Below are positions 37,501 through 48,857 of a stretch of DNA of 64,000 bases, in pieces. The notes under the pieces are model-generated. The model was not told the DNA's origin. It saw nothing but the letters and a program-made list of their open reading frames with translations, and searched no databases. The DNA lies in the NCBI GenBank assembly GCA_963995505.1, contig OZ023189.1:19615495-19679494 (forward strand). Reading direction: 5' to 3'. A program made the position numbers and the translations under genes. Positions within the stretch are counted from its first letter, which is position 1. The number at the start of each line of letters is the position of its first letter. This stretch comes from Hypericum androsaemum. Taxonomy: Eukaryota > Streptophyta > Magnoliopsida > Malpighiales > Hypericaceae.

Positions 37501-38651
37501 ACAGCAGCAAGATCAGAAGAATCACCTGAACCACTCCAAAGCTCATAATGCAAGTCCTGCTGAAGGTTCTCCGGGGCAGGGATATGCGATAGGATGAAAT
37601 GTACCCTGCGCGTGCAAAGTTCTTTTCTGCAAGTAGCCACGGAAAACATAAGCTGCACAGGTCAAGCTGAATCAGAAATTTCTGCAAGCATGAATTGGTT
37701 TTGTCACAGGAAATATACCAAGACCCCACCATTGACATTAACTCATGGAAGATGGATAGACAGAACTAACCTTTCCCTTGAATGGTCCTTGGTATCCTTG
37801 TCATCACTCTCAGGTTTGTGATCTGCACGGAGAAAGGCAGACGTGAATAAACAGCAAAGAGAAGAGCTATCTTGATAATTAAGAAAGGGAAATCGGATCT
37901 CAACTTGAGAAGCATAAATAAAATTACCAGAGAGGTCTTTGGCTTCCAAAGTCCTGGCTACCTTTTCAAGGCTGATATATGTAAAATAACTGGAACAAGA
38001 CCAAAGACAGATATCAGAATCGCCATTTCCTTCAGGCCGGCCGGTGGTCCAAAAGAAGATTGAATAGAGGAAAAGATTCGTGAAAACGAAAATCATGGCT
38101 TCCAATCATACCGAATGTCGAGATACTTGAAGTTAATANNNNNNNNNNNNNNNNNNNNNNNNNNNNNNNNNNNNNNNNNNNNNNNNNNNNNNNNNNNNNN
38201 NNNNNNNNNNNNNNNNNNNNNNNNNNNNNNNNNNNNNNNNNNNNNNNNNNNNNNNNNNNNNNNNNNNNNNNNNNNNNNNNNNNNNNNNNNNNNNNNNNNN
38301 NNNNNNNNNNNNNNNNNNNNNNNNNNNNNNNNNNNNNNGGAGGAGGAAAAGCGAGGTGAGGAGATCATCGAACTTGGAGCGGAGCCAGGTGCGGTAGATA
38401 AGGAGGGCATCGCCTTCCTTGTGGTTGGGTTTGGCGGCGGTGGAGGAGGAAGAGGGAGGGAGGTCTGGGAGTAGAGGGGTGAAGAAGGACTGTAGCGAGA
38501 GGAGGGACTCGAGGACGTAGGGAGGAGGGCGTTGCGGGGATACGTAACCGAGGAGGACTGGGAGGTTGTTGATGTGGGCACGCGAGGACAGCAGCTCCCT
38601 CCCTAGGGCTTTCACCTCCTTCAACGTCTTCTCTTCTTCCCTTTTATCCAT
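34597..38651 (-). CDS. NOC4: Nucleolar complex protein 4 (NOC4, CBF/Mak21 family)
   Basis: Ribosome-biogenesis factor for the small subunit, acting with NOP14 in the nucleolus. Exons recognised from the 3' end: 34597-34752, 34982-35097, 35175-35232, 35526-35682, 35943-36116, 36280-36454, 36538-36596, 36996-37098, 37228-37304, 37526-37626, 37771-37822, 37928-37989, 38112-gap, and gap-38651. Conserved stretches: LGRELLSSRAHINNLP, LESLLSLQSFFTPLLP, KRMKLKFTKAWISFLRL, DFLTRSYDIGGVVSVMALSSL, YALLLPSIFLAKHRAKFFQ (CBF domain), VITALIHNLLRRHPSIN, LRHHYCPPVSR, QVPLAFYKATPTCLF. The N run 38139-38338 removes part of two exons. Exon 36996-37098 is one base too long (GGGAG where GGAG would keep frame), a likely homopolymer error or a real frameshift. 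The upstream (TTGCTC)n at about 38655-38696 is 5' of the only ATG. Confidence 0.85.
38139..38338. other. Assembly gap (200 N)
   Basis: Exactly 200 unspecified bases inside NOC4. The round length suggests a placeholder, so the true size may differ; the missing coding sequence should be roughly 80 residues going by Arabidopsis NOC4. Confidence 0.98.
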
Positions 38652-39579
38652 TCTTGCTCTTGCTCTTGCTCTTGCTCTTGCTCTTGCTCTTGCTCTTCTC
38701 CAAGGAAGGAGCTTGTGGGTGCTCTTCTTCAAGAAGAGAGAGGAGGACGCTGAGTGAGTGAGTAAGTAGGTAGGTAGGTTTTATTTGCTGCTTCTTCTTC
38801 TTCTTCTTCTACTACTTCTGATAAATGGTTGAATTATATATAGGGTTTGTATGTAAGAGCCCAGCCCATTCCAGCCTGGCCCAGACAAGTTTTAATAGGT
38901 ACAATAAGAGTTTGGGTGGGCCTTTCTATCCATCTTGTGGGCTCGACTCGAGCATATTTCGGGAGAGATTGTCATGTCGTGTCTTTCTACCAATGATGTT
39001 GTGTTCACAACTCAGAATTTAGTTTTACAACCCAAAGTCAGCTTGGCAGGGACACCCATCAAACACCTCCCTTTCTTTTGAGAATGATCAACCTATAATA
39101 TCATTATTATAATTAAGATGCTAATATAATTAATTAACTATATATAATATAATAGACAAGGAAAGGAAAGGAAAGAAAAGAAAAAGAAAAAGCTCTCTCT
39201 GATAAAATTATTGAGGTTTTTTTTTCCCACTTCCTACACTTGTTGGCGACACATCTTCTGTCTACAATTTAAATGTCTTTTATCACAAGAGAAAGAAATG
39301 GATCAATTCATTTCTCTATTATAAGTTAAGTGTCTTTTGGCTCTCATCTCTATCATTAGACTATGGCCTTCTTCATCAACCGTAGTATACTGAATCTCTG
39401 GTAACTCGAGGTTAGTTCAATTGTTCCCACAACCTATCTGGACTGGACTAATACTTTGATGATATCCACTTCCCATGTTGCATCTTCCATGATATTCCCC
39501 TCCCCTCGAATTAGACCCTTGCTCTGCTTGTTTCTTAAATGGCAACTACATCTAAGATAGACATCTCGTTTCTTCCGTG
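38652..39579. other. Intergenic: NOC4 promoter and GnTI 3' flank
   Basis: Starts with the (TTGCTC)n hexanucleotide tract and CTT repeats upstream of NOC4. A purine-rich stretch lies at 39160-39190. No gene seen. Confidence 0.6.
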
Positions 39580-42500
39580 TTAAGCTCCTTCAATCCCAAA
39601 CTCCCTTTGAGATGTCAGCCCGACAAGGAATATTCTTTTCGAACCCCGGTAGCGGAATACCACCACTCCCTTGTACGCTGTCCTCGGTATCCCGTCCTGT
39701 GATACACAAAAACCAATTTGTGGTTAGGAACCCGGAAAAGGGAAGACACAAACACACATGATCATCAAGGGTCACATGAGATTTCCTGACTCCTCGCAGC
39801 TTTCATGCACGCACATTTAAGCAAGGGAAAATGAGGCAAGATGTAAGATAAACACCTTCCATTCTTCAAACACTCCAAACTGCCTCGCAATGCGCTCAAA
39901 TTCTTCCTGATCTCTGTACAATACCCGAACATCTCCCTGTATGTTAGATGCCATCAGAGCAGCATCAGTTGCCCTCACAGGCTTAGCGTTATTTACCATC
40001 TCTGCGAAATGCTTCGTGTACTCATCCTGAAAAATCCACCACAAATCGTTTGTAAGATTGATAACGACATCGATTTCAACTGAATTTGATGTCTGACGGA
40101 ATACCTTCGTCAGGTAGCTCAAATCCATTGACATCCAGTCGAGCTATAGCAATACAAGAGTTTAAAACCAAGTCAGATTCATTCTTCAAAGTGTAAGCCC
40201 AATTTAGAGACACCAAAATAAATCTGAATAAGGTTACCTTGACATCATTTAACTTGATAGGTTCCAGGTACTGCTTGAAAAACTGTCCCAGACTTGAGCC
40301 CTGCAATAAGTAACTCACAGCTGTAATACAGGGACCAATAGTAGTAGTCAATTCCTAGAGACATTCCGCTGCATTAAGTGCACACCGCAGACAGATCAGG
40401 ATGCCACAATGCTTAACGTTGGAAGACCATAGTATCCTAATGGGCATGAGATATTTAATAAACTGTGCTTCAATCAAAATTCACAAATGCTATTGGTTTA
40501 CTGGAGCCCAGAACTTTAGGGGTTAACAGGCTGAAGGACATATTGTAGGAGAGTACGAACAGCTGTTTCTTTTTTCCATTATGGCCAACGTGCAAGATTA
40601 TCTATAATATTTTAAACCATCTGACCAATAGAAAAGGTACAAGATTAGCTTATCAATCATGGATAGTTTGATTTTGCAGATGCATAGATATCCTTATTCG
40701 CTTAGAGAGACATACATGCTCACCGAAGTTGTACGTTCTGCATATTTCTGGACGAATAAATTGTCGGCCATTATGATTTTCTTTCAACCTCAACCAGTCA
40801 TCCCAGTAAGTGAGATTTCTGTCAAGGAAAAGAACAATTTCTCCTATATCCAAAAGTTTGGGTTGTGACATAAATTGGGTCATCCAAAGATTAAGGATAT
40901 ATCATTTTCCAAAAAAAGGGAGATTAAGGATATGCTTTTGGCCATTTAGGAGACAGCTCATCCCATGTCGACTTTGTCAGCATCCATCCAAGGCCAGGGA
41001 AAAAGTCTGACCGGTATAGAGCATCTGCAGCGTATGCCAAACAGCAGGTAAGTCAGTTAATGGATGACTCCTAGTCAGAGCTCTCAATAAACAAAAAGCA
41101 AATGAACTGGACTTTACAAGGATCATGAACAAACTGTCTTTGCCCATTGTCATTCCAGGAGGACACTGCCATGATGGACCTGCGAAGTTGAAAAGTAACG
41201 TAGCGATCAGAATATGAAGATCCGAACCCACTATAGGACACCTTGTAGACAACAGCTTGCTCAGTTTCATACCTATCCTTGTCCATGAGAGCAGCAGCAG
41301 CCTCAAAGTACTCAAAAAAATCTGGAGCTATTTCCATATCATCTGTGTATAAAGACAATGTTTAATGTACAAATATGCTGCGAGTCAGGCAAATGATAAG
41401 TTGAAACAAAAATGTGACGGATCAATTCTAGCAACACATTACCTTCAAGTATGATTGCTCTTTTAAAGTTATGCTTGTAGAATAACTGATCCAGTGCCCA
41501 CTTATAATGACCTAGAGAAGGTAACAACTCAGCATTTGACTTATGAAAGAGATAGAAAGAAAGAGGAGCAAGCACTCCCTTACGTGCAATCTTGTAGTAT
41601 GCAATCAACTCCCCGGGTCTTTCTGTCTCAACTAGTTTAGAGTCCAAGTGCTGCAGTTAGAGGACCAGAGCTAGCATCAATCCAGAAACATGCCACAAAG
41701 TAAAAGATGATTATCAAGCATCCCCCTCAAATTCAACTCACACTTATTCTAATATCAATGCCAGTGCTCATTTATGTAACGGGCTGAAAAGTGGATTCCC
41801 TAGGGAATGGTTCTAACGAGAGATGCATAACCACAGAAAACAGAAGAGAATTTCCCTTGTCGCAGTTACAGACTGAGCTGGCATAGTCCACATAATTACG
41901 TATTTGGCAAAATGTGAAAACAGGAATGCAAGACCTCAAGAGAGAAGTCAGCCAAGGAAGAAAAAACGCAATAGAAGACCTTCTGAACCAGAAACAAATA
42001 TGTTCTTCTACAGAAAGTGCTACGAATAATAAAACACGGTCATGGTCTACCTGCATATAAACTAGCTGATCAAAACTCATGGCCTTCTTTCTAACAGTGG
42101 GGTCAGATCCATCCTAATAGACATAGAAGAGAGCAAACGTATTAATAATAGCTTGCAACCCTTTGGAAAAACTTAAGACAAAGTTGAGGGGACAAGATAA
42201 GTAACCTGAGATATAAACAGAGGATACTTGGAAGCAACTGCAGCTTGATACCTGCGAAGCTAGAGAGTAAGTGCCCAGCTAGACATGCACACATATGCAA
42301 GGGGAGAGCTGAAAGCAGCAAAGAAATCAAAGAGAAAAGGTAACATACTTGAGCACAGAGTTGACAGTCCTTTCAAGATAGTCCGCCCGATTGCATGCCA
42401 TGATTACGACAGCAGCTACTGGTGCCTAGAAAATGAATAAAGGCACAGTGAGCATTCAACAGAAGGAAGGCTAAAGGAACTAAAATCAAAGTTACCTGTG

Positions 42501-43352
42501 ACTTGTCAACCACTTTGTTTAGGTCTTTTCCTGCAGTATGAGCACAAAATGATGGTGAACACCAATCAACACATTGGGAAAGAAAAATCGAGTGGAAAAG
42601 TGGCGCGGCGAGAAAGTCATATTTGATGAGACCCACTAGAAAGTAAAGAGAGCAAGGCAGGCAAGGAGCAGAGAGACATACTCTCAAGATCTTCGACGAG
42701 AGCCTTGAGCTGTCTGTATTCATCGGCAAGGGTTTTCCTCTCCTCTGAAATGGGGTTTAAGAGGAGGGTTGAAACAGTGAAATAACCAAAGCAATCGCGC
42801 ACGCAGCGAAGGGGATGCATAACGCATACGAGGAGATGGATGCCTAAAAGTAACATACAAACGGGACACACAGGGAAAGAGAGGGGTAACCTTCAAGGGC
42901 AACGATGCGGCCTTGCTGGGTGCTGATCTGGTGGATGAGCGTGCGGGTCTGACCGGTGCAGCGGTTCTCAGCTTCGACCTGATAGAACGCATAGCATTAG
43001 CGCAAATGCAAAGCAGTGAAAGACGTTTAGTATTAGATATTGCACAGCGGCGCATATGCAAAGGTAAAATTGAGAGAGAGGGAGGGGTTTAGGGTATAGA
43101 TACAGACAGCGGCAGAAAGGCGATCGGCGAACTGGGACTGGGTGGTGAAAAGCCTCATCTGAATCATAAAAAGCACACTCTCCCCGTTATTCTTCATCAC
43201 TGGTATTTCATTTCGACCCTATTGATTCCTGGGTAAAGAATAACAATAATAATAATAATAATAATAATAAGAATAAGGGAACTGACTTGGATGTAGATAA
43301 ACGCCAGAGCTGCTGGGATGAGGAGGCACCGGAGATCGCACCCTCCCCCCAT
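39580..43352 (-). CDS. CGL1: Alpha-1,3-mannosyl-glycoprotein 2-beta-N-acetylglucosaminyltransferase (GnTI)
   Basis: Transfers GlcNAc from UDP-GlcNAc to Man5GlcNAc2, starting complex N-glycan synthesis in the Golgi. About 18 exons; first two at 43287-43352 and 43108-43158. The N-terminus ([22 protein letters not shown]) is a short tail plus type II membrane anchor, then a coiled-coil stem, then the GT13 catalytic domain: [72 protein letters not shown] (EDD metal and nucleotide motif), [52 protein letters not shown]. Stop at 39580. The frame is intact. Between PKWPKA and YWDDW the intron (40810-40933) has no GT-AG; it begins ATATCCTT and ends AC with TTCCTTGAC 12 bases upstream, a U12 AT-AC intron. 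An AAT microsatellite lies in intron 1 (about 43241-43270). Confidence 0.93.
40810..40933 (-). other. Putative U12-type AT-AC intron of GnTI
   Basis: 124 bases. Reverse-strand 5' end ATATCCTT is the canonical U12 donor; TTCCTTGAC matches the U12 branch-site consensus TTCCTTRAC; the acceptor is CTCAC. Joining GC to TTACTGG restores the conserved Lys-Ala-Tyr-Trp-Asp-Asp-Trp order in phase. No GT-AG alternative restores it. Confidence 0.8.
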
Positions 43353-43925
43353 CTATTTTATTGATTCCTTTATCAATCAATCAATCAATCACGACCACAA
43401 CCGACCCTCTCTCTTTTCTTTCTACACCAGACCAGACCATCGTATTTCATTTCTTCCCCGTCCAGCAATCTCTCTCAACTTTTGCCTTTTATTATTATTT
43501 TGCTTCTTTTGGGGGTTGGACTTGGAGGTGGGTTGGGCCCCACACACCTTAGCAAAAAGACTCCTTCCCTCCCCAAGCTTGATCCCATACACTGGTGAAG
43601 GCTTTGGCCCAACCTCCAGGCCCAAATTTCGGCAGGCTCTCTCTGCAACATGCTCCTCTCTTTTTTCTTTGGTGTATTATTTATTATTGGGCAAGATTAA
43701 AAATTACATTTTCATACTAAAAAATTCATAGCTTATATGTTCATTTTCTGTAAAGGTAATTTTACACCCAGAATTATGCCGGCCAGGGCTTGAAACATGG
43801 ATTCGAAACAGTTCAAAACATACGTCCCATAATTCACATCTTGTTAGTTGATATTAAATCCTCACATAACCAACCAGCCCCATAATTGACAAAATTGAAT
43901 GGGGACGGGCTCCAGCTTATTTTCC

Positions 43926-43965
<40 letters not shown>

Positions 43966-45041
43966 TCCATTTCAATATTCGTTGTGGCCTGAGAAAAGCT
44001 TCTTTCATCTCTTCACTTATTCGGTTCCTTTGCCACTACTCCCAGCTAGCAGCATTCCACCACTAAATCCGGGAGGTTACTGCTCTCGGAGGAAAAAGGT
44101 CAACCCAAAACAAAACATAATAGTTGTAGGGATGGGCCTAGTTGAGTACAGCCAAGCCAAGCTCTGTATATAGGAGCAAAAGTCATACTCTGACTTGGAG
44201 ACACGGAGGATGTCCAAACAAGTAGTACATTAGTAGGTATTGGGAAGGAAAAATACCAAATATATGTGCATAGATTGGATGGGCAATGCACTTCCGTCTG
44301 GAATCGTATCCTACAAAAAGTTCGGAGGGCGAAAGAAAAAATTCCAACCTCGGTAGTCATGCTTTTATCTTATTTTACATCTTATTTTACAGGTCTAGAT
44401 TATGTTGGGTGTAGAATATGGTAAGGTTTTGAAAAAACAAGTTAGGGTATTGGTGGTCTGAATAGGGCCTATATCATCTGGCCATATCTTAATATATTAT
44501 ATTTTGATTTATCTAGATTAACATGTAAATTTTTTATTTTCATAAACCATAAAATTTTATATGACACTCGTTATGAAAAAGATATGATTATTCATTTCTC
44601 TAATTAAAATTAAGCATTAGAATTTTATAGTATTGAATGTCAAAATAGAAGTAAATGTGAGTGTTGTTAGGAGAAAACAAATTACTCTAGGTATGGATAT
44701 GCAGCAGAATTATTTCTGTCCTGACGCAATAAAATAATAACGCAAAACATACAAAATATATTTTGTGGTTCGGCAAATTGCTTACGTCCACGAAAAAACT
44801 ATATCTTTATTGATGTCGTCTCAACTCAATTAGGGTTTGAGTCATCCTATCTATTTATAAGCTACTTTAGTCATGTAGGAGTTTAAAATAGAATTCAACT
44901 AAAGAGAATCTAACTAAGTACGAGTCTCACATAGAATTTTTGAAAAATACAAATTCTTAGATTTTTGAGCATTTTTTAGAAATGTAATTTTTTTAAATGG
45001 TTTGTATTGAAATGTTATTTTGGAATGAGTCTATGAGTAGG
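43353..45041. other. Intergenic, GnTI upstream region
   Basis: No gene supported. Holds TCAATCAATC repeats near 43375 and a (GA)n tract at about 43928-43962. 44750-44950 has GTGGTTCGGCAAATTGC and similar sequence seen in many plant transposon flanks, without identifiable ends. Confidence 0.45.
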
Positions 45042-46977
45042 CGATGGAGATAAGGATGAATATAATTTATTAATTATCTATAATTTTATTATTAACTATC
45101 TATAGTTTTAGTTTATTATTATAAGTTTGATTTATAGTAGATATCCATGTAATAGATTTTTTTTAGTTTTCTATAAGAAAGACCTCTACGCTATTATTTT
45201 GTTTGGTTGAATTTGATTAACAAAAATAAGGATTTTTCCCAAGTTATCGATCGTCTTCCGGTATTCGTAGAATCAACGGATCGAGACTTCTATTGTATGT
45301 TTCGCGTATTTTTAGAATCAATAGATTTACGATTCCTATCCACGTTCCTATGTATCAGTTGGTATCAAGAGCTGTGTTCGTTCCTTGTGGTGTTCGATCA
45401 GAGTTTGTTTTATCCAAAAAAAATAAAAAAAGGCATATTCGCTTTTAGGGTTTTTTGACCCGCCGACACCGTCAACCGTTCAAGTTCTAGTCGCCAACGT
45501 CACTGTCGCCTCTCCAGCAGCCACCGCTCGCCTTGGCTACGCCGCCTCCTTGCAGCTGAGAAGAGACACGCGAGGAAGAGGAACCCGACCGAGGGCTTCA
45601 AACCCTGACGATGCCGTTGCTCTCACTGCCACCTCCAGTACCGGTCGCCGTGAGCTCGCCGTCCGCCGCTCGCCTCCAGCCTGCAGTCCGGCCCGATGCC
45701 CGCCGTCCCTAGCCTGAAGGTTTCACGGATTTCACCCTTTTTCTAATTTAGGATTTTCTGAATTGGAGATTTTTTTAGGAGGGCTAATTACAAATTTGAC
45801 AGAATTGTGAGGACTATTCTGAAGTTTTCCAGTAGGTGGACCATTTGGAATTTTACCAAAGGGGTAAAACTATATATCAATACCATCGGGTTATGTGAAC
45901 TGATAATTAGTCCTTGTTGGGCTTAATTGAAGATGCTAAACTCCAAGATACATATTCCTACTTTGTGTGATCTTCCTAATCTTGATGCAGAAATTTTGAA
46001 AGAGAAGCTTATTTATGAGTTATTTTTTAGACATGCTTATAAAATTTGGGCTGCTGTTGATGATAAGCACCATCACTTTTGGGAACAATATAATCTTCAA
46101 TCAAATATGATATTCCAGGAATTACAAATTAAGATACATAAAATACAAGCTAATTTTGAAGAATTTGAAGCAGCTGATGGCTGAGATTTCGAGGAAGCAA
46201 CGGGCTGCACCACCAGAAGAAGTTGAAGAGGCTTTGGTAGGAGAAGAGTTTGGTGGATCCTCTAATGACTTATTTAGCGAACCTATTTATGACTCATACT
46301 CTGGTGAGTAAGACTTATTTGGTGAAACAATTGATGACTCCTATGAGGAGGACGAGGTTGGAGAAGTTATGGCTGGTGAGTTAGTGGATGTATTTTTTTT
46401 CCAGATTGCCAAGGATTATGAAGTTGAGGATATCGAACAAGTTGAAAGGTTCTCAGTTGTTTAACTTGTGGAATGGGCTGAAGAAAGTATAGCAAATTGG
46501 TCGAAAAAGTGCATTCATGGTCTTTTCTCAAGAGAATATTTTCGGTTACCTCAATTCCAAACATTTATTTTGCTGGGATGGGCGATACCAAGTGTCACCA
46601 CGTCGATCGAATGTGTTAAAAAATGCGTGTATGAAAATCTCAACCTGGCCGACCAATTCAAATTCAAGGGTAAATTTTTTCAACTGGGGAAGAATGATGG
46701 AGATAAAGATTAATATAATTTATTAATTATCTATAATTTTAGTTTATTATTATGAGTTTGATGTAGATATCTATGTAATATGTTTCTTTTAGTTTTCTAT
46801 AAGTAGTACATCTACGCTATTATTTTGTTTGGTTAAATTTGATTAATAAAAATAAGGGATTTTCCGAAGTTATCGGTCGCCTTCCGGTATTCGTAGAATC
46901 AACAGATCGAGATTTTTATTGTATTTTTCTCTCAGAATCAACGAATTCATAATTTTTATCCACGTTCCCCTGTATCA
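45042..46977 (+). mobile_element. Small non-autonomous LTR retrotransposon
   Basis: LTRs 45042-45357 (316 bp) and 46695-46977 (283 bp) end in TGTATCA, with a perfect 5-bp target duplication GTAGG (45037-45041 and 46978-46982). A primer site TGGTATCAAGAGC follows at 45360; the purine tract CTGGGGAAGAA precedes the 3' LTR. The left LTR begins CG where the right begins TG. The interior has a GC-rich block (45460-45720) and an 86-residue gag-like frame (45927-46184, IYELFFRHAYKIWAAVDDKH) but no RT, so it moves, if at all, on enzymes of another element. Confidence 0.85.
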
Positions 46978-47771
46978 GTAGGACATAAATCTTGATTTAA
47001 ATCCAAAAACTCTATAAATTAGGGTCTAGATCCTTACCGTAGATTAATAGTAGAGTGTGAATCTACCTCTAAATCTATAATGTGAGTTTGGGTCATATGA
47101 ACCCTTATCATATCCTGTACATTGACACTCATTAATTTTTTTAGAATGCATTGACACTCGTATAAAATAAGTAAAAAATGACGTATTTATTTATAATTAC
47201 AATGGTAAATTGATACCGTGCCTTTTTTATTGAAAAATAAAAAAACCCGTGCTAGTGTTATATATATATGTTAGGCAAGTGCAATAATCAAACATAATTA
47301 CAGGCAGAGTAATGATTATGATATGACATGACATCCCCCTACACAGTGGAGTGTAGTAAATGCATTCAAACTTAAATATATTAATCCTTAATTTATTTTT
47401 TAAAATAGTGAGAGAAAAAAGATCAGCGTATTTGGGGTTCAAAATATTAGGCCAGCCAGACAGAGAGACAGCAAATGAAAGAGACAAATGAAAGCAACTT
47501 CACTTTTTGTTTGTTGATATTTAATAGTTGGCTGGAACGGTGCGTATCGTTCATTCTAAACCCAAAAGCAAAGTTGAGCCCACGCGTCGCAGCTGTCTCC
47601 AGCCCATTACATTATTATTACCCACTCTATCCTCTCTTTTCTTTTGGAATATCTCGTCGTCGTCCCACTTCCACCCACTGCCTTGTTATATACCGTCCTT
47701 CCTTCCTCATTGCCTTGTTCCTTACTGCCTTGTTCCTCCTACCAAAATTTCCAATATTATTAAACTTAGCA
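46978..47771 (+). promoter_or_regulatory. Upstream region of the EXORDIUM-like gene
   Basis: AT-rich, with a TA tract at 47261-47269 and a plausible TATA box (TTATATACC, about 47684-47692) some 80 bases before the start codon. Frames opening at 47475 and 47528 are upstream extensions or shadows. Confidence 0.5.
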
Positions 47772-48857
47772 ATGCCTCAAGATCGCTGCTGTTTTCTGCC
47801 TGTGGCGGTAGCCCTCGTGACGCTACTCAGCCTGAGCTGGACCACCGCAGCCGGAGGAGGAGGAGGAGGAGGAGCACAGCAGCAGCTGGAGATAGTAGAG
47901 CACATAAACCCCAAGGTGGGAGCGGGCCCCCCACTCCTCGCTGCCTCCAAGAAATACGAGGGCTCCTCCAACCTGGTAGACCTCAAGTACCACATGGGCC
48001 CCGTCCTCTCCTCCGACCCCATCAACATCTACCTCGTCTGGTACGGCAACTGGCCCAACTCCCACAAGCTCCTCATCCTTGACTTCCTCCGCTCCGTCTC
48101 CCCCTCCTCCTCCGCTTCTTCCCGCAAGGCCTCCTACCCCACCGTCTCCCAGTGGTGGTCCACCGTCTCCCTCTACACCGACCAGACCGGCTCCAACATC
48201 TCCCGCTCCATCCTCGTCGCCGGCGAGTACGCCGACCAGGGTTACTCCCACGGGACCACCCTCACCCGCCTCGACATCCAGCAGGTCATCGCCTTCGCCG
48301 TCAAGGCCGCCCCTTTCCCGGTCGACCACCGCAAAGGCGCGTTCCTGGTTCTCACCGCCGGCGACGTGGCCGTGCAGGATTTCTGCCGGGCGGTGTGCGG
48401 CTTCCACTACTTCACGTTCCCGTCGGTGGTGGGATACACGCTGCCCTACGCCTGGGTGGGGAACTCCGGCCGCCAGTGCCCGGAGGTGTGCGCGTACCCG
48501 TTCGCGGTGCCGGCGTACATGGCGGGGAGCGGGATGGAGCCCCTCCGGCCGCCCAACGGAGACGTGGGCGTCGACGGCATGGTCAGCGTCATCGGGCACG
48601 AGCTGGCGGAGCTGTCGTCGAACCCTCTGGTCAACGCCTGGTACGCGGGCGAGGACCCCACCGCACCGACCGAGATTGGGGACCTGTGCGAGGGCCTGTA
48701 CGGAAGCGGCGGCGGTGGAGGGTACATCGGGCAGGTGATGAGGGGCCGCGATGGGCGCAGCTTCAACCTATTCGGGAAAGGCGGGAGGCGGTTCCTGGTG
48801 CAGTGGATCTGGAGCCCCATCGTGAAGGCCTGCGTGGGTCCCAATGCTGTCGACTAG
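47772..48857 (+). CDS. EXORDIUM-like (phosphate-induced protein 1 family), secreted
   Basis: Single exon, 361 residues. The start at 47772 gives a clean signal peptide (CCFLPVAVALVTLLSLSWTTAAG); the longer frame from 47475 adds 99 residues without secretory character. Family marks: YHMGPVLSSDPINIYLVWYGNW, TVSQWWSTVSLYTDQTGSN, GYSHGTTLTRLDIQQVI, RAVCGFHYF, VGYTLPYAWVGNSGRQCP, VIGHELAELSSNPLVNAWYAGEDP, EIGDLCEGLYG. EXORDIUM-type proteins are apoplastic and linked to brassinosteroid- and carbon-dependent growth; biochemical activity is unknown. The reading frame is intact and strongly GC-rich at third positions (most codons end in C), unlike the AT-rich surroundings and the multi-exon neighbours; intronless, GC-rich structure is usual for this family. 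Confidence 0.92.
   Translation: MPQDRCCFLPVAVALVTLLSLSWTTAAGGGGGGGAQQQLEIVEHINPKVGAGPPLLAASKKYEGSSNLVDLKYHMGPVLSSDPINIYLVWYGNWPNSHKLLILDFLRSVSPSSSASSRKASYPTVSQWWSTVSLYTDQTGSNISRSILVAGEYADQGYSHGTTLTRLDIQQVIAFAVKAAPFPVDHRKGAFLVLTAGDVAVQDFCRAVCGFHYFTFPSVVGYTLPYAWVGNSGRQCPEVCAYPFAVPAYMAGSGMEPLRPPNGDVGVDGMVSVIGHELAELSSNPLVNAWYAGEDPTAPTEIGDLCEGLYGSGGGGGYIGQVMRGRDGRSFNLFGKGGRRFLVQWIWSPIVKACVGPNAVD

Noticed and set aside
38133..38732. Extended NOC4 frame starting with an Arg-Ala repeat
   Set aside because: The extension begins at TTG, comes from the (TTGCTC)n tract and runs through N bases; the only ATG is at 38649-38651.
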